A DNA stretch of 64,000 nucleotides from CAYHCE01 sp964355015 (GTDB taxonomy: Bacteria > Cyanobacteriota > Cyanobacteriia > PCC-6307 > Cyanobiaceae): contig CAYHCE010000003.1 in assembly GCA_964355015.1 (NCBI GenBank), positions 1 to 64,000 of the forward strand. The letters run 5' to 3'. The notes under the pieces are model-generated. The model searched no databases and was not told the DNA's origin. It worked only from the letters and a program-made list of their open reading frames with translations. Positions 48,756-58,823 of this stretch are shown here, in pieces. The translations under genes were made by a program, and so were the position numbers. Each line of letters starts with the position of its first letter. Position 1 is the stretch's first letter.

Positions 48756-50975
48756 ATGGCAACGAAATTTCCTTCGTTCAGCCAGGGTCTGGCACAGGAC
48801 CCGACAACCCGCCGTATCTGGTACGGCATCGCCACGGCTCACGACTTCGAGAGCCATGACGGGATGACGGAGGAGAAGCTTTATCAGAAGCTCTTCTCCA
48901 CCCATTTCGGTCACCTGGCGATCATCGGCCTCTGGGTTTCGGGAAACCTGTTCCATATCGCCTGGCAGGGCAACTTCGAGCAGTGGGTCGCCGATCCGCT
49001 GCATATCCGTCCCATCGCGCATGCGATCTGGGATCCCCACTTCGGCCAGGGCGCCATCACCGCCTTCACCCAGGCGGGGGCCACCTCCCCGGTGAACATC
49101 GCCTATTCCGGTCTGTACCACTGGTGGTACACGATCGGGATGCGCACCAACACCGAGCTGTACCAGGGTTCCATCTTCATGATGATCCTGTCGGCCTGGG
49201 CCCTGTTCGCCGGCTGGCTCCACCTTCAGCCCAAGTTCCGGCCTTCCCTGGCCTGGTTCAAGAACGCCGAATCCCGGCTTAACCATCACCTGGCGGTTCT
49301 GTTCGGCTTCAGCTCCATCGCCTGGACCGGTCACCTGGTTCACGTAGCGATTCCCGAGGCCCGCGGTCAGCACGTCGGCTGGGACAACTTCCTGAACGTG
49401 CTCCCCCACCCTGCGGGTCTGGCTCCGTTCTTCACCGGCAACTGGGGCGTCTACGCCCAGAACCCCGACGGTCTGAACCAGGTGTTCAGCAGCTCAGAGG
49501 GTTCCGGTACCGCGATCCTCACCTTCCTGGGTGGCTTCCACCCCCAGACCGAGGCGCTCTGGCTCACGGACATTGCCCATCACCACCTGGCGATCGGCGT
49601 GATCTTCGTGATCGCTGGCCACATGTATCGCACCAACTTCGGGATCGGCCACTCGATCCGCGAAATCCTCGAGGCCCACAATCCTCCCAAGGGAACCCCC
49701 TTCGGTGGCGCGCTCGGAGCGGGCCACAAGGGCCTGTACGACACCATCAACAACTCGCTCCACTTCCAGCTCGGTCTGGCCCTGGCATCGCTGGGTGTGG
49801 TCACGAGCCTGGTGGCGCAGCACATGTATTCGATGCCGTCCTACGCCTTCATTGCGAAGGACTACACGACACAGGCTGCTCTGTACACGCACCACCAGTA
49901 CATCGCCATCTTCCTGATGACGGGTGCCTTTGCCCACGGTGCGATCTTCTTCATCCGTGACTACGACCCCGAAGCCAACAAGAACAATGTTCTGGCCCGG
50001 ATGCTCGAGCACAAAGAAGCGATCATCAGCCACCTGAGCTGGGTCTCCCTGTTCCTCGGCTTCCACACCCTCGGTCTCTACGTCCACAACGACGTGGTCG
50101 TGGCTTTCGGTACCCCCGAGAAGCAGATCCTGGTGGAGCCTGTCTTCGCCCAGTTCATTCAGGCAGCCAGCGGCAAGGCCATCTATGGCTTCGACGTACT
50201 GCTCTCGAACCCGTCCAGCGCTGCCAGCCTGGCCTCGGCCAACATCCCCGGTGCCCACTACTGGCTGGATGCGATCAACGGCAACACCGACGTGTTCCTG
50301 CAGATCGGCCCTGGCGACTTCCTCGTGCACCACGCCATCGCGCTGGGTCTGCACACCACCACCCTGATCCTGGTGAAGGGCGCCCTGGATGCCCGGGGTT
50401 CCAAGCTGATGCCCGACAAGAAGGACTTCGGCTATTCCTTCCCCTGCGACGGCCCCGGCCGTGGCGGTACCTGCGACATCTCCGCCTGGGACGCCTTCTA
50501 CCTGGCTGTGTTCTGGGCGCTGAACACCGTGGGCTGGCTCACCTTCTACTGGCACTGGAAGCACCTGGCGATCTGGCAGGGCAACGTGGCCCAGTTCAAC
50601 GAATCCAGCACCTATCTGATGGGCTGGTTCCGCGACTATCTGTGGCTGAACAGCTCCCAGCTGATCAACGGCTACAACCCCTTCGGCTCGAACAACCTGG
50701 CCGTCTGGTCCTGGATGTTCCTGTTCGGTCACCTGGTGTGGGCGACTGGTTTCATGTTCCTCATCTCCTGGCGGGGTTACTGGCAGGAGCTGATCGAAAC
50801 CATCGTCTGGGCCCACCAGCGCACGCCCCTGGCTAACCTGGTCGGCTGGCGTGACAAGCCCGTGGCTCTGTCGATCGTTCAGGCTCGTGTCGTGGGTCTC
50901 GCCCACTTCACGATTGGCTACATCCTCACGTACGCCGCTTTCCTGATCGCCTCCACCTCCGGCAAGTTCGGCTGA
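48756..50975 (+). CDS. psaB: Photosystem I P700 chlorophyll a apoprotein A2
   Basis: This 739-residue partner of PsaA in the photosystem I core starts MATKFPSFSQGLAQDPTTRR. It carries the FX-binding loop FPCDGPGRGGTCDISAWD with two cysteines. Other conserved stretches are GIATAHDFESHDGMTEEKLY, HHLAVLFGFSSIAWTGHLVHVA and NLAVWSWMFLFGHLVWATGFMFLISWRGYWQE. Its length fits the family. The 21-bp gap after psaA and the terminator at 51019-51045 define a two-gene operon. Confidence 0.99.
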   Translation: MATKFPSFSQGLAQDPTTRRIWYGIATAHDFESHDGMTEEKLYQKLFSTHFGHLAIIGLWVSGNLFHIAWQGNFEQWVADPLHIRPIAHAIWDPHFGQGAITAFTQAGATSPVNIAYSGLYHWWYTIGMRTNTELYQGSIFMMILSAWALFAGWLHLQPKFRPSLAWFKNAESRLNHHLAVLFGFSSIAWTGHLVHVAIPEARGQHVGWDNFLNVLPHPAGLAPFFTGNWGVYAQNPDGLNQVFSSSEGSGTAILTFLGGFHPQTEALWLTDIAHHHLAIGVIFVIAGHMYRTNFGIGHSIREILEAHNPPKGTPFGGALGAGHKGLYDTINNSLHFQLGLALASLGVVTSLVAQHMYSMPSYAFIAKDYTTQAALYTHHQYIAIFLMTGAFAHGAIFFIRDYDPEANKNNVLARMLEHKEAIISHLSWVSLFLGFHTLGLYVHNDVVVAFGTPEKQILVEPVFAQFIQAASGKAIYGFDVLLSNPSSAASLASANIPGAHYWLDAINGNTDVFLQIGPGDFLVHHAIALGLHTTTLILVKGALDARGSKLMPDKKDFGYSFPCDGPGRGGTCDISAWDAFYLAVFWALNTVGWLTFYWHWKHLAIWQGNVAQFNESSTYLMGWFRDYLWLNSSQLINGYNPFGSNNLAVWSWMFLFGHLVWATGFMFLISWRGYWQELIETIVWAHQRTPLANLVGWRDKPVALSIVQARVVGLAHFTIGYILTYAAFLIASTSGKFG

Positions 50976-51018
50976 TCGATTCGATCCGCCACCTTCGAGG
51001 GACGCACCTCCGATGACC

Positions 51019-51045
51019 ACCCCCGGCCAAGACCGGGGGTTTTTT
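51019..51045 (+). terminator. Intrinsic terminator of the psaAB operon
   Basis: The stem CCCCCGG (51020-51026) pairs with CCGGGGG (51033-51039) across a 6-base loop and is followed by TTTTTT. This is a classic factor-independent terminator 44 bp after the psaB stop codon. Confidence 0.92.
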
Positions 51046-51290
51046 CATGCCGAAGGGGGTGAGCGGACGCGGGCGGTTCCGCAGAGCCAGAGCTCGTTCC
51101 GGGAGTTGATCTCTGGTGGCGCTCCCCGTTGCCGCCCTTGAAGGTCAGCGGGATCCGCGCCCCGTTTCCCACTGCCAGCCAGGCTGGTGAGAGCAGCAGG
51201 CTCACCCCAGGGTGACTGACGGCCGCGGCAGGCAGGGTTCCGGGCGGTACCCCTGCGACCAGCCTTCCAGGGAAGCCGGCCCAGACCATG
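51046..51290. other. Gene-free spacer between two terminators
   Basis: I see no gene in this stretch. It separates the terminators of the convergent psaAB and psaI-psaL operons. One minus-strand frame is open but its composition and lack of motifs argue against coding. Confidence 0.5.
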
Positions 51291-51313
51291 AAAAAGCCCC
51301 GCGTAAGCGGGGC
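51291..51313 (-). terminator. Intrinsic terminator of the psaI-psaL operon
   Basis: On the minus strand GCCCCGC (51307-51313) pairs with GCGGGGC (51296-51302) over a 4-base loop, followed by TTTTT (51291-51295). It lies 75 bp beyond the psaL stop codon. Confidence 0.92.
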
Positions 51314-51387
51314 GGGGAATCCTTGGGACGAGGCCTGGATGGGATCAGGCCTTCATCGGATTGGGCCTGAGTTCAATCCGGCAGAGC

Positions 51388-51870
51388 TCAGCTGACGCCC
51401 CAGACACCGCCGGCGATGTTCGCGATCAGGGGCGTGCCGGCCAGGAACCAGGCAAAGGCGGCGCCGCCACAGCCGCCCAGCCAGAATCCGCTGGCGAACT
51501 CAGCCCAGCCGGCTTTGGTGAACAGATCGGCGGGGGGATTGTCGATGGTGACATCCGGCGGCTGGACGTTGGGGCCGTTGCCGGCGGTGCCGTAGATCGA
51601 CAGGCAGATCGTGAGGATCGAGACCAGGCCGATGGTGGCCAACAGGCCGGCGGTGCTGGCGTACTCCGTCAGTCGCAGTGGACCGGTGATCGCGAAAGGC
51701 CCGTAGAGCAAGAAGCCGTGGGCCATGCCCACTTCCAGACCGCGGCGGTTCGGGGAGAGCGCCGGACGGTAGGCGGGCAGGGCGTTCAGGAACGCTTTGG
51801 TGAAGTAGCTGCTGTTGACGGGGGTGGCCAGATTGCCGACGGTCGGGTCGGCCACGGGATACACGGTCAT
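51388..51870 (-). CDS. psaL: Photosystem I subunit XI
   Basis: This 160-residue membrane subunit holds photosystem I trimers together. It starts MTVYPVADPTVGNLATPVNSS. The conserved chlorophyll-binding/trimer segment is NRRGLEVGMAHGFLLYGPF, followed by LTEYASTAGLLATIGLVSIL and the last helix GGCGGAAFAWFLAG. The upstream extension of the frame is antisense and unconserved, so the ATG at 51870 is used. psaI lies 47 bp upstream on the same strand. Confidence 0.97.
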   Translation of the reverse strand: MTVYPVADPTVGNLATPVNSSYFTKAFLNALPAYRPALSPNRRGLEVGMAHGFLLYGPFAITGPLRLTEYASTAGLLATIGLVSILTICLSIYGTAGNGPNVQPPDVTIDNPPADLFTKAGWAEFASGFWLGGCGGAAFAWFLAGTPLIANIAGGVWGVS

Positions 51871-51917
51871 GGGCGGGCTCGTGGTGGGGGCTGAAGGCAG
51901 GGGAGGGCGCGAGGCAC

Positions 51918-52034
51918 TCAGTTGCGCGCTTCGATCACGTTGAACAGCAGGGCCATGGCCACGGCAGGGCCAAGGATTCCAACGAAAGGAACAAGGATGG
52001 ACGGCAGCCAGGCGGCGGCAAAATCTCCAGTCAT
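51918..52034 (-). CDS. psaI: Photosystem I subunit VIII
   Basis: This 38-residue single-helix subunit contacts PsaL and supports trimer formation. It reads MTGDFAAAWLPSILVPFVGI and continues with a hydrophobic helix to LLFNVIEARN, the standard PsaI layout. The start is fixed by this match although a longer frame is open upstream. It is the first gene of a psaI-psaL pair, the usual cyanobacterial order. Confidence 0.96.
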   Translation of the reverse strand: MTGDFAAAWLPSILVPFVGILGPAVAMALLFNVIEARN

Positions 52035-52127
52035 GGCGCGGGCCAATAAAGCAACCGCCGGTACTGTAAAGATCATGTCCGGGGCGGCTTTGCCGCCCTG
52101 CAGCTGGCGACATAAAAGTTCAATCCG

Positions 52128-52607
52128 ATGCAACAGCTTCTTCCCGCCGCTGCCGCTCTGTGCCTGGTGTTGTGGCTGTTGCGGCGGCCCCGGCCCCGGT
52201 TGATGCCCGTCGACGACGGCACGGCAGTGGCGGCACTCAACCGGGCGCAGATCGAGCAGCTGCGTCCCCCACGCGCCGCCGCCCCTGACCTGCAGGCCAC
52301 GGCCGGCGGCGCGGCCGTGTCGCCTCTGCCCAGCGACGAACGGGAGCGGGTGCGGTTCCTGAGGCAGCTGAACGCTGCCTGCCGTGGCAGCGATGCCGAG
52401 CGCCGGGCGGCGATGTCCGCCTGCCTGCGCTGGGGGGATCGGGCGGCGCTGCCGCTGCTGTTGAGGGGCCGCAGGGATCCTGACCCCCATGTGGCGGAGC
52501 TGGCGGCCCTGGGGCTGGAGCGCTTCCGCGGCAGGTCCGCCGCTGCTGTCGCCCTGCCCATCGCTCAGGCAGAAGGGCTGCCCCGCAACGTGGCCCGTAC
52601 CCGATAG
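52128..52607 (+). CDS. Hypothetical protein with HEAT-repeat-like C-terminus
   Basis: This 159-residue protein begins with a hydrophobic anchor (MQQLLPAAAALCLVLWLL). After a variable middle, a helical part (RFLRQLNAACRGSDAERRAAMSACLRWGDRAALPLLLRGRRDPDPHVAELAALGLERF) resembles one or two HEAT repeats. The function is unknown. It is divergent from psaI with 93 bp between and its end overlaps the convergent glycosyltransferase gene by 43 bp. Confidence 0.68.
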   Translation: MQQLLPAAAALCLVLWLLRRPRPRLMPVDDGTAVAALNRAQIEQLRPPRAAAPDLQATAGGAAVSPLPSDERERVRFLRQLNAACRGSDAERRAAMSACLRWGDRAALPLLLRGRRDPDPHVAELAALGLERFRGRSAAAVALPIAQAEGLPRNVARTR

Positions 52608-53536
52608 ATCGGTCGCCCCTGGCTTTCGTGGTACGTGCGCATCTGCAGTTCCGCCAGCAGGCCGAAGCAGAACAGCTGGATGCCTGCCACGATCGCCAGC
52701 ACGGCCACCAGCAGCAGCGGCCTGTCGCCCACATTCGCGTTGAAGAAGATCTTCTCGCCCAGCAGCTCCAGGCTGAGCACCAGCCCCAGGGCCAGGCAGG
52801 CCAGGCCGACGAAGCCGAACACGTGCATCGGCCGGGTGAGAAACCGCTTCATGAACCAGACTGTGAGCAGATCCATCAGCACCCGGAAGGTGCGGTCGAT
52901 CCCGTACTTGCTGTGGCCGAAGCGGCGGGGATGGTGGTTCACCTTCACCTCGGTGATCCGCGCCCCCTCGATGAAGGCAAGGGCAGGCAGGAAGCGGTGC
53001 AGCTCTCCGTAGAGGTTCATGTCCGCCACCACTTCGCGGCGGTAGGCCTTGAGGGAGCAGCCGTAATCGTGCAGGCGCACACCGGTGACGCGGGCGATCA
53101 GCCGGTTGGCGATCTTGGAGGGCAGCAGCCGCTGCAGGGCCGCGTCCTGTCGCTGATGGCGCCAGCCGCTCACCAGATCGAACCCCTCTTCGAGCCGTTC
53201 CAGCAGCAGGGGGATGTCGGCGGGATCGTTCTGCAGATCGCCGTCGAGGGTCACGATCACGCCGCCGCTGCTGGCGTCGAATCCTGCGGCCATGGCCGCC
53301 GTCTGGCCGTAATTCCGCCGCAGCAGCACCGCGACCAGCTCCGGTGTGCGCGCGGCCAGACCCTCGAGCACGGCGGCGGTGTCGTCGGTCGAGCCATCGT
53401 CCACCAGCACCAGTTCGAAGGGACGGCCCCGCGGGCGCAGGCTGGACAGAACCTGCTCCACCAGCAGGGGCAGGCTGTCCTGCTCGTTGAACAGCGGGAT
53501 CACCACCGAGAGCTCGGGACCGCGCGGCTCGCTCAT
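52565..53536 (-). CDS. Family 2 glycosyltransferase (polyprenyl-phosphate type)
   Basis: This 323-residue membrane glycosyltransferase resembles DPM1/GtrB-type enzymes that load a sugar onto undecaprenyl phosphate. The GT2 domain has LSVVIPLFNEQDSLPLL, LVDDGSTDDTAAVL, RNYGQTAAMAAGFD and TLDGDLQNDPADIP (DxD region). LHDYGCSLKAYRREV and HHPRRFGHSKYG are further conserved parts. Two C-terminal membrane helices follow (HVFGFVGLACLALGLVLSLELL and LLLVAVLAIVAGIQLFCFGLL). The ATG at 53536 is preferred over one 12 codons upstream. The nearby genes act on the cell envelope. Confidence 0.9.
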   Translation of the reverse strand: MSEPRGPELSVVIPLFNEQDSLPLLVEQVLSSLRPRGRPFELVLVDDGSTDDTAAVLEGLAARTPELVAVLLRRNYGQTAAMAAGFDASSGGVIVTLDGDLQNDPADIPLLLERLEEGFDLVSGWRHQRQDAALQRLLPSKIANRLIARVTGVRLHDYGCSLKAYRREVVADMNLYGELHRFLPALAFIEGARITEVKVNHHPRRFGHSKYGIDRTFRVLMDLLTVWFMKRFLTRPMHVFGFVGLACLALGLVLSLELLGEKIFFNANVGDRPLLLVAVLAIVAGIQLFCFGLLAELQMRTYHESQGRPIYRVRATLRGSPSA

Positions 53537-53605
53537 GGCGGCGGAGAGGGGGCAAGGGAAGCAGCTCTGCAACCTAGGGGAGCCTGCGGCAGCCTCTTGC
53601 GGGCC

Positions 53606-54343
53606 TCAGGGCAGGGTGGAGCCGTCGTGAGCGCGGAGCACCCGGCCGCCACCGCGCAGTTCGGCCCGGTAGTGACGGGCCACCGGGTGGTCGTCGTGGG
53701 GGCCGAGTTGGTCGATGCCCAGGCCGTCACGGCCGTGCTGCCGCCCGGAGCTGTGCAGATAGCGCCCCTCGCCGAGGTGGAGCCCCACATGGGTGCAGCG
53801 TTGGGGCCGCCCGAAGAAGATCAGGTCTCCCGCCCGCAGCAGGGTGAAGACGCCGGGCCGCACGGCCACCGGCTGACAGAAGCGCTCCTGCTGGTAGGCA
53901 TCCCTGGGAATCCAGATGCCGGCGCTGGCGAAGGCACTCTGCACGAAGCCGGAGCAGTCGTAGTCCGGTCCGGTGGTGCCCCCCCAGAGATAGCGGTTGG
54001 CGTGGCCGGCGGCACGCTCGGCGTAGGCCAGCACTGCCGGCAGCCGGGCCGTGATTGTGGCGGAATCAAGCTGGGGGGGGCGCCAGGGAGCTGCGGCGAC
54101 GGCCTGTCCCAGCAGGTCGGCCGGCTCCAGCCAGCAGGGGTAGCCATCCTCCAGCAGGCGGGCCAGCAGGCGCCCGCCACCCGGTGGCGAGGGCCGGCAC
54201 ACCTCCAGGCGGCGGCCGGCTGCCCCCTGGGTGGCCAGTCCGTCGCCGCTCGGTCGGGCGTAGCCGTCAACGGTGGCGCTCAGCCGCCAGAGGCTCCCCG
54301 CCTGCAGCAACTCGGGGGCCACCGGGGTTCCTACTCTCAGCAT
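53606..54343 (-). CDS. NlpC/P60 family cysteine peptidase
   Basis: This 245-residue putative cell-wall hydrolase has an N-terminal SH3b-like part (about 1-80) and an NlpC/P60 catalytic domain. The catalytic Cys is in DYDCSGFVQSAF, the His in CTHVGLHLGEGRYLHSSGR, preceded by GDLIFFGRP and RYLWGGTTGPDYDCSG. Cyanobacterial homologues cleave peptidoglycan stem peptides and take part in cell separation. No signal peptide is obvious at the start. It is divergent from the beta-lactamase-like gene with only 17 bp between the start codons. Confidence 0.88.
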   Translation of the reverse strand: MLRVGTPVAPELLQAGSLWRLSATVDGYARPSGDGLATQGAAGRRLEVCRPSPPGGGRLLARLLEDGYPCWLEPADLLGQAVAAAPWRPPQLDSATITARLPAVLAYAERAAGHANRYLWGGTTGPDYDCSGFVQSAFASAGIWIPRDAYQQERFCQPVAVRPGVFTLLRAGDLIFFGRPQRCTHVGLHLGEGRYLHSSGRQHGRDGLGIDQLGPHDDHPVARHYRAELRGGGRVLRAHDGSTLP

Positions 54344-54360
54344 CGCTGCCGCCGGATGTG

Positions 54361-55308
54361 ATGGCGTTCTACCGCCCCGATGCGGAGATGGGCACGATCC
54401 TGGAGAACCGGATCCGCTACCTGGAGGTGCGGGGCCGGCCCGGTCTGGCGTCCCAGATCTCCGTCACGTGGCTGCGCTATGGCCGCTCCCTGGTCGGGTC
54501 GGCGGATGCCGGCGAGCTCGAGACGTTCTGGCACCAACCCGTGGCCGGCGCCGGCTGGGGGGCTGCCCGCCCCCGCTATCCCGCCAGTGTGGTGAAGCTC
54601 TTCTATCTGGCGGCTGTGGAGGCCTGGCTGCAGCGTCAGTGGCTCGAAGACGGGCCGGAGCTGCGCCGGGCCATGGCCGACATGATCGGCGACTCCAGCA
54701 ATGACGCCACGGGCCTGCTGGTCGACCTGCTGACCGGCACCACCAGCGGACCGGACCTGCCGGAGGAGCCCCTGCGGGCCTGGATGGAGCAGCGCCGACT
54801 CGTCGACCGCTGGTTCGCAGGCCTGGACTGGCTCGAGCTGGAAGGCTGCAACCTCTGTCAGAAGACGTGGGGCGATGGGCCCTACGGCCGCGAGCGGCAG
54901 TTCTACGGGCCGGATCTGGAGAACCGGAACCGCCTCAGCACCGATGCCACCGCCCGTCTGCTGCACGCGATCGTGGCCGGGGCCTTCGTGTCGCCGCCGG
55001 CCTGTGCCCGCATGCGGAACCTGCTCTGGCGTTCCCTTGAGGCGGATCGGCGGGCGGCGGATCCCGAGAACCAGGTGGATGGATTCATCGGCGAGGGCCT
55101 GCCCGCGGGGGCGCGGCTCTGGAGCAAAGCCGGCTGGATGAGCCAGGCCCGCCATGACGCCGCCTATGCGGAGATCGACGGCTTCCAGCCTTTCCTGCTG
55201 GTGGTGTTCAGCGAGGGAGCGGAGCGGGCGGAGGATGAGCGGCTCCTGCCCGAGCTGACGTCGCTGCTCAGCGAGGCCTGCCGCCTGCAGCCGGCTCAGA
55301 TGCCATGA
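54361..55308 (+). CDS. Class A beta-lactamase-like serine hydrolase
   Basis: This 315-residue protein has the penicillin-recognising fold. The SxxK motif is SVVKLFYLAAVEAWL, the second motif is in GDSSNDATGLLVDLLTG (like SDN), and WSKAGWMSQARHD matches the KTG-type strand. No signal peptide is seen, unlike true secreted beta-lactamases, so it is more likely a housekeeping esterase or peptidase of this family. A GTG codon lies just before the ATG at 54361. It is divergent from the NlpC/P60 gene. Confidence 0.85.
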   Translation: MAFYRPDAEMGTILENRIRYLEVRGRPGLASQISVTWLRYGRSLVGSADAGELETFWHQPVAGAGWGAARPRYPASVVKLFYLAAVEAWLQRQWLEDGPELRRAMADMIGDSSNDATGLLVDLLTGTTSGPDLPEEPLRAWMEQRRLVDRWFAGLDWLELEGCNLCQKTWGDGPYGRERQFYGPDLENRNRLSTDATARLLHAIVAGAFVSPPACARMRNLLWRSLEADRRAADPENQVDGFIGEGLPAGARLWSKAGWMSQARHDAAYAEIDGFQPFLLVVFSEGAERAEDERLLPELTSLLSEACRLQPAQMP

Positions 55309-55351
55309 GCCCTCAGGCCGGTCCGGTGGGCGGCTGCAGGGGATTCGGAAA

Positions 55352-55440
55352 CGGAGAGGGAGGGATTCGAACCCTCGACAGAAGTTGCCTCCTGTAACTC
55401 CTTAGCAGGGAGCCGCTTTCAACCACTCAGCCACCTCTCC
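55352..55440 (-). tRNA. tRNA-Ser (anticodon GCT)
   Basis: On the minus strand the acceptor stem is GGAGAGG/CCTCTCC with discriminator G. The anticodon arm is GCTCC-CTGCTAA-GGAGT (anticodon GCT, Ser), with a long variable arm and GGTTCGAATCC in the T arm. Its 89-base length fits a class II tRNA. Confidence 0.95.
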
Positions 55441-55458
55441 AGCGGCAAGGAGAGCCTA

Positions 55459-56715
55459 TCAGCGTTCCGGACCTGCTTCAGCGGCCCGCAGGCGCGGCAG
55501 CCGATGCTTGAAGCCACACAGGATCTCCCAGGGGATGGTGCCGCAGGCCTCTGCCCAGTCCTCCGGGCCGATCCGGTCACCGCCGTCCTCGCCCAGCAGG
55601 GTCACCACCGAACCAACCTCCAGGCCGGGAGCGTCGGTGGCATCGATCAGCAGCTGGTCCATGGTGATCGCGCCCACCTGGGCCAGGCGCTGGCCGGCGA
55701 ACAGCACCTGCAGACGGTTGGAGAGCAGCCGCGGCACTCCGTCGGCGTAGCCGATGGTGACCACGGCCAGGCGGCTGGTGCGGCTGGTGCGGTATCGGTG
55801 CCCGTAGCTCACACCCACACCGGCGGGGACCTCCCGGATCAGGCACACGCGGGCCCGCACCCCCATGGCCGGTTCGAGCCGCACGGTGCCGGCCAGGTGG
55901 GGGGCCGGAGCGTGGCCGTAGAGCGCCAGGCCCACGCGGACCAGGTCGTAGTGAAGGGCCCGGCTGCGCAGGGTGCCGGCCGAGTTGGCCAGATGACGGC
56001 TGCCGGTGGCCAGCCCCAGCTCGGAGGCACCTCGCAGCACGATCTCGAAGCGTCGCTGCTGACCGGCCGTCAGTCCGCCGCCGGCCTCGTCGGCAGCGTC
56101 CGCGTCGGCCAGGTGCGAATAGGTCCCGGCGACCGCGATCGCATCCAGCCCATGCAGGGCCGTCAGCAGGCGTACGCCATCCTGCCAGTCGGCACCGAGG
56201 CGGCCCATGCCGGTGTCCAGCTTGAGATGGAGGGCCATGGGGCGGCCACTGCCGCTGGCCAGGTTCTGGCAGAGCAGGGCTTCGCGCATGCCGCTGATCG
56301 TGGGCATCAGGGACCATTCCAGACAGCTGCGCAGCTCCTCTGCCTGGACCAGATTGCCCATCACCAGCAAGGGCGCCTCGATCCCGGCCTGGCGCAGCTC
56401 GATCCCTTCCTGCAGCGTGGCCACCCCCAGGGATGTGGCCCCCCCCGCCAGGGCCGCCCGGGCCACCGGCAGGGCACCATGGCCGTAGCCATCGGCCTTC
56501 ACCACCGCCATCAGGGCGGCTCCCGGCGCCAGGAAGCGAGCCAGGTGGCGGGCATTGCGGCCGATGGCGGCCTCATCCACCTCCACCCAGGCCCGCTGAC
56601 GCGGATGCAGCCCGCCTGCGGCGACACGGCCGTCGGGCTCGTGGTCGCACGGGGCCGCAGGCGGCGGGGCTGCCATCAGGAAGGGGTCCGGCATCGTGGC
56701 GTTCCCGGTCGCCAA
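55459..56715 (-). CDS. alr: Alanine racemase
   Basis: This 418-residue PLP enzyme makes D-alanine for peptidoglycan. The PLP lysine is in MAVVKADGYGHGA, the catalytic Tyr is in GVSYGHRYRT, and other signatures are LKLDTGMGRLG, YSHLADAD, RVGLALYGHAP, VVTIGYADGVPRLL and ITMDQLLIDAT. The first 35 residues are unconserved, and ATGs at 56694 and 56676 are alternative starts. It lies near the tRNA-Ser gene and other cell-envelope genes. Confidence 0.95.
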   Translation of the reverse strand: MATGNATMPDPFLMAAPPPAAPCDHEPDGRVAAGGLHPRQRAWVEVDEAAIGRNARHLARFLAPGAALMAVVKADGYGHGALPVARAALAGGATSLGVATLQEGIELRQAGIEAPLLVMGNLVQAEELRSCLEWSLMPTISGMREALLCQNLASGSGRPMALHLKLDTGMGRLGADWQDGVRLLTALHGLDAIAVAGTYSHLADADAADEAGGGLTAGQQRRFEIVLRGASELGLATGSRHLANSAGTLRSRALHYDLVRVGLALYGHAPAPHLAGTVRLEPAMGVRARVCLIREVPAGVGVSYGHRYRTSRTSRLAVVTIGYADGVPRLLSNRLQVLFAGQRLAQVGAITMDQLLIDATDAPGLEVGSVVTLLGEDGGDRIGPEDWAEACGTIPWEILCGFKHRLPRLRAAEAGPER

Positions 56716-56831
56716 GGGTGAGGAGGAAGGTGATGCATCGAACCGTAGAACGGATCGCGTGCCAACCGTTTCGCAGCCGTTAGCATGCCCATCAACCGGG
56801 GAGCTGGCACCTCTCCCATGGGCAGAGCACC

Positions 56832-57329
56832 ATGAGCCAGGTTCTCGTCCTGAACGCCTCCTACGAACCCCTCCACATCACCAGCTGGCGGCGCGCCACG
56901 GTGATGGTGCTCAAGGGCAAGGCCGAGGGTCTGGAGCACGATCCCCAACGGGTGATCCGCGGCGATCTGCTGCTGCCCTCGGTGATTCGCCTGCGCCAGT
57001 TCGTCCGGGTGCCCTTCAAGCAGCTCCCCCTCAGCCGGCGCAATGTCTTCCAGCGTGATGGCCACTGCTGCCAGTACTGCGGTTACCAGGGTGAGCAGCT
57101 CTCGATCGACCATGTGATTCCCCGCAGCCGGGGCGGCACCGACACCTGGGAGAACGTCACCACGGCCTGCCTGCGCTGCAACGTGCGCAAGGGAAGCCGT
57201 ACCCCCAGGGAGGCGGCCATGCCCCTGGCGCGTCTGCCGCGCCGGCCCGTGAGCACCCTCTACTTCGAGGCCACCCGCCACATACGCTCCGGCCGCGGCG
57301 AGTGGGCCAAGTACGTGATCGGCGCCTGA
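56832..57329 (+). CDS. HNH endonuclease family protein
   Basis: This 165-residue protein has an N-terminal part (VLVLNASYEPLHITSWRRATVMVLKGKAE) and an HNH fold: CQYCG zinc-knuckle pair, LSIDHVIPRSRGGTDTWENV with the catalytic His, and CLRCNVRKGSRTP. The same two-part protein occurs across cyanobacteria as a chromosomal gene and may act in DNA repair or as a nicking enzyme; the role is unproven. It stands alone between alr and prfA. Confidence 0.9.
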   Translation: MSQVLVLNASYEPLHITSWRRATVMVLKGKAEGLEHDPQRVIRGDLLLPSVIRLRQFVRVPFKQLPLSRRNVFQRDGHCCQYCGYQGEQLSIDHVIPRSRGGTDTWENVTTACLRCNVRKGSRTPREAAMPLARLPRRPVSTLYFEATRHIRSGRGEWAKYVIGA

Positions 57330-57374
57330 TCGCCGGGTCGGTTCAGGGATCATCGTCTGCCGGTGCCACCGGGT

Positions 57375-58478
<1,104 letters not shown>

Positions 58479-58551
58479 CAGGGCAGGGGCACCAGACAGC
58501 ACAAAGCCGGACGCCGCTTGGCATCCGGCTGGGGAAACGATCCGGATGGGA

Positions 58552-58815
58552 TCAGACGGCTGCCTCGGCCTTGGGGGGTTCGGGCTGCTTGGAGGTGGCG
58601 CTGTCGGCCCCGCCCATGCCGTACTTGCGCATGAAGCGATCGACGCGGCCTTCGGTGTCGAGGATCTTCTGAGTACCGGTGTAGAATGGGTGGTTGCCGC
58701 TCCAGACGTCGACGTGGATCTCGGGGTGGGTGGAGCCGGTGGTCATCACCACCTCTCCGTTGCAGATCACCTTGGCAGCGGGGTACCAGGTGGGGTGGAT
58801 GTCGGCCTTGGGCAT
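58552..58815 (-). CDS. rpmE: 50S ribosomal protein L31
   Basis: This 87-residue protein of the large ribosomal subunit starts MPKADIHPTWYPAAKVICNG, with GNHPFYTGTQKILDTEGRVDRFMRKYG. The zinc-binding cysteine set of C+ type L31 is not present (only one Cys), so it is a C- form. The tail is Ala/Pro-rich. The upstream open frame is antisense to rpsI and is not used. It lies 8 bp after rpsI. Confidence 0.96.
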   Translation of the reverse strand: MPKADIHPTWYPAAKVICNGEVVMTTGSTHPEIHVDVWSGNHPFYTGTQKILDTEGRVDRFMRKYGMGGADSATSKQPEPPKAEAAV

Positions 58816-58823
58816 GGGAGGAA

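Noticed and set aside
46851..49409. A minus-strand frame of about 850 residues across psaA and psaB
   Set aside because: It is antisense to two unmistakable photosystem genes, and its composition is that of a reverse-complement artefact.
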